64,000 nt of DNA from Lentzea tibetensis (GCF_007845675.1 NZ_VOBR01000014.1:166401-230400), one strand, 5' to 3'. Positions 1-9,005 are shown, numbered from the stretch's first letter. Numbers and translations: made by a program. Notes: generated from the letters alone by a model not told the origin.

Positions 1-794
1 AGCAGCGACAGGTCCGGGATGCCGAAGACCGTGTCGGGCAACGCCGGATATCCGAGGTTCCAGCCCTTGGGGTTGGTGCCGCGCGACGGCCCGGCGCTGA
101 CGATCGCCTCCAGCACGATGGCGAGCACGGCGCTGGAGACGATGCCGATGAGGATCGCGCCCTTCACCTTGCGCGCGAACAGCACACCGGTGATCACCAG
201 CCCGAGCACGAACACGAGCGTCGGCCAGCTGGCGATCGACCCGTTGATGCCGAGCCCGACCGGAACGGTCGTGTTCGCGGCGTCCGGCAGCCTGCGCACG
301 AAGCCCGCGTCGACGAACCCGATGAAGCAGATGAACAGGCCGATGCCGACCGCGATCGCCGCTTTCAGCTCGTTCGGCACCGCGTTGAACACCGCGGTGC
401 GCACGCCCGTGACCACCAGGATCAGCACCACGAGCCCGTTGACGAGCACCAGGCCCATGGCCTCTGGCCAGGTCATCTTCGTGGCGACCGCCACCGCGAC
501 GAACGAGTTGATGCCGAGGCCGGTGGCCATCGCGAACGGGTAGTTCGCGACGAGTCCGAAGAGGATGGTCATCACGCCCGCGACCAGCGCCGTCACCGCC
601 GCGACCTGCCCGACCGGCAGGATGTTGCCGAGCACGTCCTTCTTCGCACCCGCGTCGTCGGCGGCGAAGCTGCCGATGATCAACGGGTTCAGCACCACGA
701 TGTAGGCCATCGTGAAGAACGTGACGACACCGCCGCGAACTTCACGACTCACCGTCGACCCGCGCTCGGAAATCTTGAAGAACCCGTCCAGCAT
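1..794 (-). CDS. NCS2/AzgA-type nucleobase permease (partial, C-terminus beyond window)
   Basis: Reading leftward from ATG at 794 there are 264 codons without a stop up to the window edge, so the C-terminus is missing. The N-terminus (MLDGFFKISERGS) is followed by TFFTMAYIVVLNP, a hallmark of the AzgA/GhxP branch of NCS2 permeases, and by many hydrophobic helices. Family members import hypoxanthine, guanine, adenine or xanthine by proton symport; which base is used here cannot be told. An AAGGAG ribosome-binding site lies 6-11 nt upstream of the ATG and fixes the start. It is divergent from the DUF2530 gene with a gap of only 16 bp. Confidence 0.88.
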   Translation of the reverse strand, partial: MLDGFFKISERGSTVSREVRGGVVTFFTMAYIVVLNPLIIGSFAADDAGAKKDVLGNILPVGQVAAVTALVAGVMTILFGLVANYPFAMATGLGINSFVAVAVATKMTWPEAMGLVLVNGLVVLILVVTGVRTAVFNAVPNELKAAIAVGIGLFICFIGFVDAGFVRRLPDAANTTVPVGLGINGSIASWPTLVFVLGLVITGVLFARKVKGAILIGIVSSAVLAIVLEAIVSAGPSRGTNPKGWNLGYPALPDTVFGIPDLSL

Positions 795-810
795 CTGGTC
801 TCCTTACGGC

Positions 811-1074
811 GTGTCCGAACGCGACAACCCGCCCAGTCCACCGCCGCTGCCGCACAGGCTCGCCGATCCGGTGCCGGTGGTGCTCGGAGGTACCGCGTTG
901 TGGTTCCTCGGGTTCCTGCTGGTGCTGATCTTCGACCGCGCCAACGGGACCCTGCTCTGGACGACCTTGTCCGGTGGCGTGCTCGGGATCATCGGGTATG
1001 GAGTGTTCCGCTGGCAACGCCGCGCCGCGCGCCGAGGGTCGCGGACGGCTCAGTCCGGCCTCGAGGACATCTAG
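811..1074 (+). CDS. DUF2530 family small membrane protein
   Basis: An 87-residue protein starting at GTG 811. It has a proline-rich N-terminus (PPSPPPLPHRLADP) and two hydrophobic segments around residues 22-40 and 47-64, ending in a basic, Arg-rich tail. This is the layout of actinobacterial DUF2530 proteins, whose function is unknown. The reading frame is open further upstream, but that part runs through the divergent permease gene, so GTG 811 is preferred although no good ribosome-binding site precedes it. As I recall, the homologue in M. tuberculosis (Rv0879c) lies in the same neighbourhood as DUF3027 and MarR homologues, which agrees with the genes here. Confidence 0.75.
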   Translation: MSERDNPPSPPPLPHRLADPVPVVLGGTALWFLGFLLVLIFDRANGTLLWTTLSGGVLGIIGYGVFRWQRRAARRGSRTAQSGLEDI

Positions 1075-1326
1075 CCGAGACTCGACAGCGCCCCCGAAGA
1101 GCTGCCCGCCGGCGCGCTTTCGCAGGCACGCTCAACACCGGTCCCGCAAGCACGGCCCCGCAAACGCTTTCGCGAGCGCGCTGCCGCAGGCGTCCCCGCC
1201 AGGGGTCCCCTGCTTTCAGAATCCCAGGAGACACCGACAATTCGGGGCGCCCGCGGCGAGCCCTGTGGACAACTCGGACCCTGTGGACAGCCAGCCCAGC
1301 AGCACCGACTAGCCCAGCAGCACCGA
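1075..1326. other. Intergenic region with dispersed repeat copy 1 and 18-bp tandem repeats
   Basis: No credible gene was found. The region holds one copy of a dispersed repeat (about 1186-1290, annotated separately) and the start of an 18-bp tandem repeat that runs into the end of the following minus-strand gene. Confidence 0.6.
1186..1290 (+). repeat. Dispersed intergenic repeat, copy 1, with two DnaA-box-like motifs
   Basis: It shares a common order of blocks with 10897-10985 and 20225-20335: GCAGGCGTCCCCGCC, a GGGGTCCCC-like palindrome, a CACCGACAATTCGG-like block and one or two CTGTGGACA blocks. TGTGGACAA lies at 1264-1272 and TGTGGACAG at 1282-1290, 18 bp apart. The reverse complement TTGTCCACA is the actinobacterial DnaA-box consensus. 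Whether DnaA binds is untested. Confidence 0.7.
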
Positions 1327-1343
1327 CTAGCCCAGCAGCACCG
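1293..1343. repeat. 18-bp tandem repeat spanning a stop codon
   Basis: AGCCCAGCAGCACCGACT occurs at 1293-1310 and 1311-1328, and its first 15 bases again at 1329-1343. The third copy lies inside the end of the sacsin-like gene, so the last codons (VLLG) plus TAG have been duplicated in tandem downstream of the gene. The copies are identical, which suggests a recent slippage or duplication. Confidence 0.85.
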
Positions 1344-4116
1344 CGGGCGTCGGGTCGGTGATCAGAGCGGCGAACGTGTGCCGGTCAGCCCACCGCCCGG
1401 TCGTCCACGCGAGCGCACGGGCCAGCCCCTCGGGCGTGTCCTCGGCGTGCGGCTCACCGCCGACCATCCACCAGGAGACGACCTGCCCGGACACGACCAG
1501 CGAGTCGTGCACCACCACGACCCCGGCAGGCAGCTCGACCTCCAGCAGCTCACACGCCACCCGCACCGCACCGAGCGAGTGCCAGGGCACCGGCTCCCCG
1601 TCCGACGACGGGGTCCCGCCCACCTCCTCGGAGGCGAACGGCAGGTCGAGCAGCTCGGCGAGCTCCTCGGTGGCGACCGCCGAAGCCAGCACCCGCGAAG
1701 GAGGCAGCACACCCAGCAGCCACGGCTGGTCGAGGATCACGACGTCGTCGGCGGGTACGGCCTCACCGGACAGCACCCGCACGCGCTCGCAGTCGAGCAC
1801 ATCGCCCGAAGGCGGCACCTCGGCCAACGCCGCGTGAGCACGCAGAGCCAGCGCGTCCGGGACGGCGCGCGACGGATCGCCGAGCCGCGCGACGAGGTCG
1901 GTCACGTCGTCGTCGCCGCGCAGCACGAGCTCGGACCGCACGCCTGCCGCGACGAGCGCGTGCCGGGGCAGGTCGAGATCGGGCACCGGGTCGTACAGCC
2001 CGAGCAGGTCGGCGGCCTCCGGCAGGCACCACGTCCCCGGCGCCTGGCCGGCGAGCCGCGCGTACTGCGAGATCCACCAGCCGGTGTAGCCGTCGGGTTC
2101 GGTCACCGCGCGCCACGTCACCGGGTCGGCGGCCAGCAGGCGCAGAGCCGCGGGCCAGTCCGCCACGAGGTCGAGGTCGCGCACGCCGATCACGCGCGAC
2201 GGCGGTTCCTCAGCCGAGTCCCACCAGTAGCCCTCGTCGGGCAGGTCGTGGTCCGGCTCGGTCGCCTCGTCGTCGACGACGACCTGGAACCCGTCCAGCA
2301 CGCCGACCGCGGCCAGCGCGGTGCGCGGCCACGCGTCGGCGACGCGCTTGTCCAGCACGGCGAACGCGTCCGGCTCCAGCACCTCGCGCAACGGCGAGTC
2401 CGGCAGCACCAGCTCGTCGGCTCGGCGCCAGTCGCCGGAGGAGTCGCGCAACGCCAGGGCCGAGAGCCACGGCTGCTCACCCGGACGCACCGACGAGCGG
2501 TCGACCAGGCGCAGCACGGTCTCCACCAGCTCGGCACCGTCGAGGCCCGCCTGGGCGTCCTCGACGCTGCGCTGCACGGCCTCGCGCAGACCGGCCGAGT
2601 CCAGCAGTTCCGACGCGCCCGCCTCGACCGCGCCCAGCCGCGTCAGCAGCGGGTGCACGGCGTCCGGGTGCACGATCCGCAGGCCCGGCAACGGTTCGTC
2701 GGCGATCAGCACGGTGCGCGGACCGGTCACGAGGCGGCCGTCGGCCAGCGGGACCGGGAGCGCGGACAACGCCTCGCGCACGTCCGAGGAAACATCAGCC
2801 AGCGGCTCGAAGGCCGCGTAAACGTCGCGCCACCACGCCGGATCGCCACCCACGCCCGACAGGGCAGCGACGACCTCGGCCACCGAGAGACGCGGAACCT
2901 CAAGTGCAGCAAGGGCTTTCGCGTGCGATGGCTCGGACAACGACGCGTCCAGCAGCCCGGGAAGAGCGTCCTCGACGAGCTCGACCAGCTCATCGCTGAC
3001 GACGTCCAGCACCCGAGCAGCCGAAGGCGCGGCCCATTCACCGCTCGCCAACGGCAGCCACGCGGCCGTCCGCAACGACTGCAGCAGCGAGGAACGCAGC
3101 CGCGAGTCCACTTCGGACAGGGGGAAGCCGGGCAGCGGCACCAGAGAAGTCCGCTCGACAGCGGGGATGCGCGCGACCAGCGCCGGGTACAGAGCGGCTG
3201 CCTGGTCCAGCACGAACCACGCCGCCTCGCCGGGCAGGATGCGCCGCCGCGACGGCTCGACCGGCAGCGTGGCCAGCAGCCGTGCGGGCAACGACAGCCG
3301 TTCGTCGGTCGGCGTCGGCGCGTGCAGCACGTCCTCACCCAACGGCGAGTCGAGCGGGTAGGCCCAGGTGACCGTCCACTGAGGACGGGTCTCGACGCCC
3401 TGCACGAACGAGGCGGGCACCTCACCGGACGCACGCTCCACGAGCCAGCGCGTCGAGCCGACGGTGACCACACCGTCGGCGGACTCGGACCGCTCCCACA
3501 CCTGCGAGCCGACCTCGATGCGGCGCAGACCGGGCAGCGCCAGCAGCAGGTCGGGTGCCTGCAGAGCGAAGGAGTCGAGCGACACCTCGCCCGAAACGGG
3601 CAGGCGCACCTCGGTCGCGAACCCGTCCGGCACGTCCTCGACGCAGGGCCACACGAGCCGCAGCACGGGCACGTCACCGCCGCGCTGAGCCGCCAGCTCG
3701 GGCACCTCGTCACGCGTGCGAGCCGCGGAGAACTCCACACCACCGGAAAGAGAAACCACTCGCGGCGCGTCGGTCACGGCGAGCACGGCGGCGAAGCCGA
3801 CGCCGAACTGCCCGACGCCGCTCTCCTTGGCCGACGCGCGCAGCGACGCGAGCGCTGCCACGCCAGCGGTGGTCAGCGGGGCGCCGGTGTTGGCCGCGCG
3901 CAGCTCACCGTCGACCAGCGAGATCCGCAGGAACCCGCCCTCCGGCGGTGCCGCGTCGGCGGCGTTCTGCGCCAGCTCGACGAACAGCCGGTCGCGGTAG
4001 GACCCGATGCGCAGGTCCTCCTCCGCGTTGGCGTCCTCGCGGAACCGGGTCGGGGAGTCGCGCCACGCGGAGAGAACCGCGGCCCTCAGTGCCGCGGTCC
4101 CGAAGGGGTCGGTCAC
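1327..4116 (-). CDS. Sacsin/Hsp90-type ATPase domain protein
   Basis: A 929-residue protein. The first ~140 residues resemble the GHKL (HSP90-like) ATPase fold of sacsin-type proteins: ELAQNAADA (N-box, Asn for Mg-ATP), a glycine-containing segment around GAPLTTAGVAAL, then GVGQFGVGFAAVLAVTD (G2-like lid). The remaining ~750 residues are rich in Leu, Ala, Asp and Glu and have no domain I can name. Homologues in actinobacteria are annotated as sacsin N-terminal ATPase-like or molecular chaperone; no substrate is established. It overlaps the start of the gene upstream (DUF3027) by 4 bp (ATGA), so the two are translationally coupled. The stop is inside an 18-bp tandem repeat. Confidence 0.82.
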   Translation of the reverse strand: MTDPFGTAALRAAVLSAWRDSPTRFREDANAEEDLRIGSYRDRLFVELAQNAADAAPPEGGFLRISLVDGELRAANTGAPLTTAGVAALASLRASAKESGVGQFGVGFAAVLAVTDAPRVVSLSGGVEFSAARTRDEVPELAAQRGGDVPVLRLVWPCVEDVPDGFATEVRLPVSGEVSLDSFALQAPDLLLALPGLRRIEVGSQVWERSESADGVVTVGSTRWLVERASGEVPASFVQGVETRPQWTVTWAYPLDSPLGEDVLHAPTPTDERLSLPARLLATLPVEPSRRRILPGEAAWFVLDQAAALYPALVARIPAVERTSLVPLPGFPLSEVDSRLRSSLLQSLRTAAWLPLASGEWAAPSAARVLDVVSDELVELVEDALPGLLDASLSEPSHAKALAALEVPRLSVAEVVAALSGVGGDPAWWRDVYAAFEPLADVSSDVREALSALPVPLADGRLVTGPRTVLIADEPLPGLRIVHPDAVHPLLTRLGAVEAGASELLDSAGLREAVQRSVEDAQAGLDGAELVETVLRLVDRSSVRPGEQPWLSALALRDSSGDWRRADELVLPDSPLREVLEPDAFAVLDKRVADAWPRTALAAVGVLDGFQVVVDDEATEPDHDLPDEGYWWDSAEEPPSRVIGVRDLDLVADWPAALRLLAADPVTWRAVTEPDGYTGWWISQYARLAGQAPGTWCLPEAADLLGLYDPVPDLDLPRHALVAAGVRSELVLRGDDDVTDLVARLGDPSRAVPDALALRAHAALAEVPPSGDVLDCERVRVLSGEAVPADDVVILDQPWLLGVLPPSRVLASAVATEELAELLDLPFASEEVGGTPSSDGEPVPWHSLGAVRVACELLEVELPAGVVVVHDSLVVSGQVVSWWMVGGEPHAEDTPEGLARALAWTTGRWADRHTFAALITDPTPAVLLG

Positions 4117-4850
4117 TCCGAGTCGTCCAGGACGTCCAGCTGGGCGTCGTCGTAGACCAGGTCGGCGACGGGCACCAGCGGGCTGGCGTCGACCTCGACC
4201 TGGGAGTGCGCGCCGCAGCCGTACTCGACGTGCACGACGTGGCCGTCCGCGGGCGAGATCTCGTTCGCGCAGATGCCGAACGCGGCACCGAACGCTCCGG
4301 CGACCCGCGTGTAGAAACCGCAGGTGGCGCAGTGCGCGGGCGCGCTGCGCGCCATCTCGCTGCGCGGCCCGAAGTCACCGACGGCCCACCGGTCCGCCGC
4401 GTCCAGCCTGCCCTCGCGGGACAGCACGCGCTGGCGGCCGAGACCGATCTCGAGCGCGACCTCCTCGATGGCGGGGTCGTCGGAGTGGACGTAGGCCTCG
4501 ATCAGGCGCGGGTCGTCCTCACGCGTCGGCAGCAGGTCGCCGACGCCGAGGTCACCCGCCCTGACGCGCTCGCTCCACGGCACCCACTCGGGCGCGACGA
4601 GCGCCTCGTTGCCGGGCAGCAGCACGACCTCGCTGACGGACACCGGCGTGCCCTCGCCCGCGTAGGCGACGGTCACCGCCCAGTTCCAGCCGCGGTAGCC
4701 GGCGTGGTCGGCTTCGAACAGGTGGGTCACCGAGTATTCGTCCTCGGCGAGCACCCCGACGTGAGCACCGACGCGTTCCGCGCCTGCTTCGTCCTGCGCT
4801 GCGGCACGAGCGAGGTCAATGGCATCGGCGAGCAAAGTCGTGGCGGTCAC
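4113..4850 (-). CDS. DUF3027 family protein
   Basis: A 245-residue protein from GTG 4850. It is an acidic, soluble protein with Trp-rich segments (YRGWNWAVTVAYAG, PEWVPWSERV) and a C-terminal CATCGFYT...C...GCGAHSQVEV cluster that could bind metal. The pattern matches the actinobacterial DUF3027 family of unknown function. Its end overlaps the start of the sacsin-like ATPase by 4 bp, so both are probably one operon. It is divergent from the glutaminyl cyclase gene with only 10 bp between start codons, so their promoters must overlap coding sequence. Confidence 0.83.
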   Translation of the reverse strand: MTATTLLADAIDLARAAAQDEAGAERVGAHVGVLAEDEYSVTHLFEADHAGYRGWNWAVTVAYAGEGTPVSVSEVVLLPGNEALVAPEWVPWSERVRAGDLGVGDLLPTREDDPRLIEAYVHSDDPAIEEVALEIGLGRQRVLSREGRLDAADRWAVGDFGPRSEMARSAPAHCATCGFYTRVAGAFGAAFGICANEISPADGHVVHVEYGCGAHSQVEVDASPLVPVADLVYDDAQLDVLDDSE

Positions 4851-4860
4851 GAGGTGAATT

Positions 4861-5679
4861 GTGCCGCAGGTCTACGCCGGGACGAAAACTCGTGCCACCC
4901 TCCACGGGGTGCGCCCCCTCCTCTGGCTAGCAGTAGTCGCGTCCCTGGCCGCCTGCTCAGCGGGACCAGCGTCGCAAGAATCCGCTTCCCCGCAGGTCAC
5001 AGTGCTGCAGAAGATCCCGCACGACACGGGTGCGTTCACCCAGGGTCTCGAACTGGTCGACGGAGTTCTCTACGAGGGAACGGGCCTCGAGGGCGAGTCG
5101 ACGATGCGCGCGCTCGATCCGGCGACCGGCGAGGTGCGCAAGAAGGTCGATCTGCCGCAGGAGCTGTTCGGCGAGGGCATCACCGTGGTCGGCCCGCGGA
5201 TCTGGCAGCTGACGTGGCGCAACGGCTTCGCGATCGAACGCGATCGGGGCACGCTCGCCGAGACCCGGCGCATCGCGTACGAGGGCGAGGGCTGGGGTCT
5301 CTGCCTCGCGAACGACCGGCTGATCATGAGCGACGGCTCCGCGAAGCTCGCCTTCCGCGACCCGGCCACGTTCGCCGAAACCGGATCCGTGCAGGTCACG
5401 CGGGACGGCCAGCCGCTGACGCAGCTCAACGAGCTGGAATGCGTGAACGGCGCGGTGTGGGCCAACGTGTGGAAGTCGGACGAGATCGTCCGCATCGACC
5501 CGAAGACCGGAAAGGTGACCACGACGGTGAACCTCGCCTCGCTCCGTCCGTCCGAGACCGGTGAGGAGGACGTGCTCAACGGGATCGCCGCCATCCCCGG
5601 AACTGACGAGTTCCTGGTCACAGGCAAGAACTGGCCTTCCATCTTCCGTGTGCGGTTCACCGGCGTCAGGCAGGATTGA
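4861..5679 (+). CDS. Glutaminyl-peptide cyclotransferase, lipoprotein
   Basis: A 272-residue protein. A hydrophobic stretch ends in LAAC (Cys32), a lipobox, so the mature protein is probably lipid-anchored outside the cell. The body has six-bladed propeller features of the plant/bacterial-type glutaminyl cyclase family: FTQGLEL near the N-terminus, YEGTGLEGES, LNELE and the end motif LNGIA. Such enzymes convert N-terminal Gln to pyroglutamate. The start GTG 4861 has GAGGTG 5-10 nt upstream. GTG 4909 would give a more conventional signal peptide (VRPLLWLAVVASLAAC) and cannot be excluded. Confidence 0.85.
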   Translation: MPQVYAGTKTRATLHGVRPLLWLAVVASLAACSAGPASQESASPQVTVLQKIPHDTGAFTQGLELVDGVLYEGTGLEGESTMRALDPATGEVRKKVDLPQELFGEGITVVGPRIWQLTWRNGFAIERDRGTLAETRRIAYEGEGWGLCLANDRLIMSDGSAKLAFRDPATFAETGSVQVTRDGQPLTQLNELECVNGAVWANVWKSDEIVRIDPKTGKVTTTVNLASLRPSETGEEDVLNGIAAIPGTDEFLVTGKNWPSIFRVRFTGVRQD

Positions 5680-5682
5680 CGT

Positions 5683-7227
5683 GTGACGTGGAACCGGGGC
5701 AGGACGAACGGCGGGAGGCCGGACGAGCCGAAGCGCTACCCGTGGCAGGACGACGAGTACCAGCCGCGTCAGCACGAGCACCGGCTGCAACCACCGCCCC
5801 GGAATCCGCGCCAGGGTCCACCGCAAGGACCGCCCCAGCCGCCGCGCAACACCCGCCCGCTGCCGATCGACGAGCAGGACACGGCACCGACCCCGAAGAT
5901 GCCGAAGAAGCTCACGGTCACGCGGGTCGCGTTGTTCCGCGGCAAGCAGCTCTCGCAGCAGGCCGTCGCCGCGTTCCGCAGGGCCGCGCACGCCGACGGC
6001 GCGAAGAAGTCCGGCATGTCGGCCGTCACCTACGCGGTGATGATGAACTACGCCGCCGACGCCGCGATGGCCGTCGCGCTGGCGAACACGCTGTTCTTCA
6101 GCGCCGCGTCCGCCGAGTCGAAGAGCAAGGTCGCGCTCTACCTGCTGATCACGGTGGCGCCGTTCGCGCTGATCGCGCCGGTGATCGGCCCGCTGCTCGA
6201 CCGCATCCAGCGCGGCCGCCGGATCTCGCTCGCGCTCTCCTGCGTGCTGCGCGTGTTCCTGTCGATCGTGATGGCGCTGAACTTCGACAACTGGCTGCTC
6301 TACCCGGCGGCGCTGGGCAGCATGGTGCTGTCCAAGTCGTTCACCGTGCTCAAGTCCGCGATCACGCCGCGCGTGCTGCCACCGGAGATCACGCTCTCCA
6401 AGACCAACGCCCGGATGACCGTCTTCGGCCTCGCGGCGGGCGCCGTGTTCGGCGCGTTCGCGGCGGGCTTCGCGAAGATCTTCGGTTCGCCGGGCGCGCT
6501 GTGGTTCATGGCCGCGCTGTGCGTCGTGAACGCCGTGCAGTGCATGCGGATCCCGGCCTGGGTCGAGGTGACCGAGGGCGAGGTGCCCGCATCGCTGTCG
6601 CCGAAGCCCGCCAGGCAGCCGATCAGCAGGCACATCGTGGTCTCGTTGTGGGGCAACGGTTCCATCCGCATGCTGACCGGGTTCCTCACGCTGTTCGCTG
6701 CGTTCGTCGTGCGCGCGCAGACCGAGGGCGACGCGGTGCGGCAGTTGCTGCTGCTGGGCAGCATCGCCGCGGCGGCGGGCATCGGCAGCTTCCTCGGCAA
6801 CGCGATCGGCGCGCGTCAGCAGTTCGGCAAGCCGGACGAGGTGGTGATCGGCTGCGTGGCCGCGGCGCTCGCGGCCACGGTCGTCGCGGCCGTCCTGCCG
6901 GGCATCACCACCGCCGCGGTCGTCGGCCTGCTGGGCGCGACGGCCAGCTCGCTGGCGAAGGTCAGCCTCGACGCGGTGATCCAGGACGACCTGCCGGAGG
7001 CGTCGCGCGCGTCGGCGTTCGGCCGCTCCGAGACGATCCTGCAGCTCACCTGGGTGTTCGGCGGCGCGCTCGGCGTGCTGCTGCCGCCGTGGTTCTGGCT
7101 CGGGTTCACCGTGATGTCGGTGCTGCTCGCGGTCGGGCTGGCGCAGACGTGGCTCTACCGCAACGGCACGTCGCTGCGCCAGGTCGTCCTGCGCCCGATC
7201 CGCAGGCCCGCTCCGCTCACCCCGTAG
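5683..7227 (+). CDS. Major facilitator superfamily transporter
   Basis: A 514-residue protein from GTG 5683. A hydrophilic, Pro/Gln/Arg-rich N-terminus of about 70 residues precedes KLTVTRVALFRGKQL, after which come about 12 hydrophobic helices. A DRIQRGRR loop between helices 2 and 3 is the MFS signature position. It starts 3 bp after the glutaminyl cyclase stop. As I recall, its order next to DUF2771 matches Rv0876c/Rv0875c of M. tuberculosis. The substrate is unknown. Confidence 0.82.
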   Translation: MTWNRGRTNGGRPDEPKRYPWQDDEYQPRQHEHRLQPPPRNPRQGPPQGPPQPPRNTRPLPIDEQDTAPTPKMPKKLTVTRVALFRGKQLSQQAVAAFRRAAHADGAKKSGMSAVTYAVMMNYAADAAMAVALANTLFFSAASAESKSKVALYLLITVAPFALIAPVIGPLLDRIQRGRRISLALSCVLRVFLSIVMALNFDNWLLYPAALGSMVLSKSFTVLKSAITPRVLPPEITLSKTNARMTVFGLAAGAVFGAFAAGFAKIFGSPGALWFMAALCVVNAVQCMRIPAWVEVTEGEVPASLSPKPARQPISRHIVVSLWGNGSIRMLTGFLTLFAAFVVRAQTEGDAVRQLLLLGSIAAAAGIGSFLGNAIGARQQFGKPDEVVIGCVAAALAATVVAAVLPGITTAAVVGLLGATASSLAKVSLDAVIQDDLPEASRASAFGRSETILQLTWVFGGALGVLLPPWFWLGFTVMSVLLAVGLAQTWLYRNGTSLRQVVLRPIRRPAPLTP

Positions 7228-7238
7228 GCTCGCTGACC

Positions 7239-7703
7239 GTGCGCCGAGTTCTGACTGTCCTGGCCTGCGCCGCGCTCGTGCTGACGGGCTGCGGCACCCC
7301 GCGCGACCCCGAGGTCACGTTCTACAGCGCGGGCAAGACGATCCGCTTCACGCCGACGTTCTACTGCGACGACGCGCGCGGCGAGCAGAACTGCGGGCAG
7401 CGCGCCGAGCCGGCGACGATGAAGGTCCCGCCGGGCCAGCCGGTGCAGATCTCCGTGCCCGGTCAGCTGGCCGCAGGCCGCTGGGTGGTCACGTTCACCT
7501 ACGTCGACGCGAGCGAGAGCCAGGTCGTCGGCGAGCAGAGCAAGGACATCCTCGGCCGCGGCGAGGACTACACGTACACGGTGACCGTGCCCGACAAGGC
7601 CGACCAGATCACGCAGATCGCGGTGCAGGAGATCGCTGCCGTCGTGCTGGACGACGGCAGCCTCGCTCCCCGTGGCGCCTGGGTCGTCGACGTCGTCGCC
7701 TGA
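7239..7703 (+). CDS. DUF2771 lipoprotein
   Basis: A 154-residue protein from GTG 7239, 11 bp after the MFS gene. A signal sequence ends in the lipobox LTGC (Cys18). The mature part has a Cys pair (YCDD...QNCGQ) and beta-rich segments ending in GAWVVDVVA. This fits the actinobacterial DUF2771 family of exported proteins, function unknown. It is probably co-transcribed with the MFS gene. Its stop abuts the stop of the convergent cold-shock gene with no spacer. Confidence 0.8.
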   Translation: MRRVLTVLACAALVLTGCGTPRDPEVTFYSAGKTIRFTPTFYCDDARGEQNCGQRAEPATMKVPPGQPVQISVPGQLAAGRWVVTFTYVDASESQVVGEQSKDILGRGEDYTYTVTVPDKADQITQIAVQEIAAVVLDDGSLAPRGAWVVDVVA

Positions 7704-8102
7704 CTACGGGTCGAGCTCCCGCGCGACGGCGCGGACGACCTCGGCGATCAGCTTGGTGTTCTTGCGGTCCGGGTAGCGGCCGCGGCGCAGGTCCGGCTGG
7801 ATCTTGGCCTCGAGCAGCTTGATCATGTCCTCGATGAGGCCGTGCAGCTCCTCTGCGGGGCGGCGACGCGCCTCCGCGACGGACGGCACGGGGTCGACGA
7901 GGCGCACGGACAGCGCCTGCGGGCCGCGCCTGCCCTCGGCCATGCCGAACTCGATGCGCTGCCCGGCCTTGAGGCCTTGCACGCCCGGAGGTAGCGCGGA
8001 CTTGCGGACGTAGACGTCTTCGCCACCGTCCTGGGTGACGAATCCGAAGCCCTTCTCCGTGTCGTACCACTTGACCTTGCCGGTCGGCACCGCGCTCACC
8101 AT
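7704..8102 (-). CDS. cspB: Cold-shock domain protein (CspB-like, extended)
   Basis: A 132-residue protein. Residues ~5-65 form a cold-shock domain: [16 protein letters not shown] (RNP1-like KGFGFV) followed by DVYVRKSAL (RNP2 position). Such domains bind single-stranded RNA/DNA. A C-terminal ~65-residue helical extension ([14 protein letters not shown]...) is typical of the actinobacterial CspB branch (135 residues in M. tuberculosis, as I recall). ATG 8102 is used; GTG 8090 ([10 protein letters not shown]) is an equally common annotated start. Confidence 0.9.
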   Translation of the reverse strand: MVSAVPTGKVKWYDTEKGFGFVTQDGGEDVYVRKSALPPGVQGLKAGQRIEFGMAEGRRGPQALSVRLVDPVPSVAEARRRPAEELHGLIEDMIKLLEAKIQPDLRRGRYPDRKNTKLIAEVVRAVARELDP

Positions 8103-8215
8103 TTTCTTTAATCCACACAACGAACGCGCCCCAGGCGTACCCAGGACGCGTCACACCAGCGTATCCAGAACACCGCTGTGAAGGCACCTCCGTTAGCGCG
8201 ACTACGCTCACGCGC

Positions 8216-8416
8216 ATGACCGCTAACAAGGTGATGCCGCTGGCTGTGGGCGTGTTCGCCCTCGGTGTACTCGCGATCGTCGCGGTCTTCGTGCTCTTCG
8301 CGCTCGGCTACTCGGACCTGCCGTGGTGGCTGAACGTCTCCGCGACGCTGCTCGCCCCCATCGGGCTGGCGGTCGGCGTCGCCGCCGCGGTCAGGAACGC
8401 ACGCCGGAAGAGCTGA
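8216..8416 (+). CDS. Small two-helix membrane protein
   Basis: A 66-residue protein from ATG 8216. It is almost entirely two hydrophobic segments (about residues 7-30 and 38-59) followed by a basic tail (RNARRKS), a simple hairpin membrane protein. No family is recognised. Its last 26 bp overlap the end of the convergent HAD phosphatase gene. It is divergent from the cold-shock gene (113 bp between starts). Confidence 0.6.
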   Translation: MTANKVMPLAVGVFALGVLAIVAVFVLFALGYSDLPWWLNVSATLLAPIGLAVGVAAAVRNARRKS

Positions 8417-9005
8417 GCCAGGCCGGGAAGCCGGTCAGGTCGGCCAGCACCACGTCGGCGCCAGCCTCGGCCAGTTCCTCGCCGCTGCACGGTCCGGTGA
8501 GGACACCGACGGCCAGCGCGCCCGCGGCCTTCGCACCGTGCACGTCCCCCACGTGGTCGCCCACGTAGACCGACGCGCCGTGCAGCTTGAGCGCCTCGGC
8601 CTTGCCGGTGGACCAGAGCTCGCCGAAGAGGTGGTCGACCTCCCAGCCGAGCGCCTCGAGGTGCAGCGCGGCGTTCTTGCGGTACTTGCCGGTGACGACC
8701 ATCGTGCGCCCGCCCAGCTCGCGCACCGCGGCAAGCGCTTGCGCGGCACCTGGGAGCGCGACCGTGTTCGGGATGACGAGCTCCGGGTAGAGCGACCGGA
8801 ACAGCGTGACGAGCTCCGGGATCTCCTCCTCCGGCACGCCCATCTCGCGGTAGGTCATGTCGAGAGGCGGGCCGAGGTTCGCGGCGAAATGCTCACCGTC
8901 GAGGTCGTACCCGGTGCGGGTCGCGACCTCGTTGAGGACGGCCGCCATGCCGGGCCTGGGGTCGATGAGCGTCATGTCGAGGTCGAAGCCCACGGTCAGC
9001 GCCAC
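8391..9005 (-). CDS. HAD family hydrolase (phosphatase-like)
   Basis: A 204-residue protein. The N-terminal GFDLDMTLID is HAD motif I (nucleophile and acid/base Asp). Motif II lies near MVVTGKYRK, and GDHVGDVHGAKAAG is motif IV, which binds Mg. A helical cap lies between. Size and layout fit the PGP/GPH-like group of small-molecule phosphatases; the substrate is unknown. ATG 9005 lies 52 bp from the divergent TetR start and close to a TTTACA/TGTAAA inverted repeat that could control both genes. Confidence 0.84.
   Translation of the reverse strand: MALTVGFDLDMTLIDPRPGMAAVLNEVATRTGYDLDGEHFAANLGPPLDMTYREMGVPEEEIPELVTLFRSLYPELVIPNTVALPGAAQALAAVRELGGRTMVVTGKYRKNAALHLEALGWEVDHLFGELWSTGKAEALKLHGASVYVGDHVGDVHGAKAAGALAVGVLTGPCSGEELAEAGADVVLADLTGFPAWLSSSGVRS

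Noticed and set aside
1378-4155. 925-codon open frame on the plus strand
   Set aside because: Antisense to the sacsin-like ATPase; composition is His/Arg/Gln-rich as expected of a GC-rich shadow frame, with no domain.
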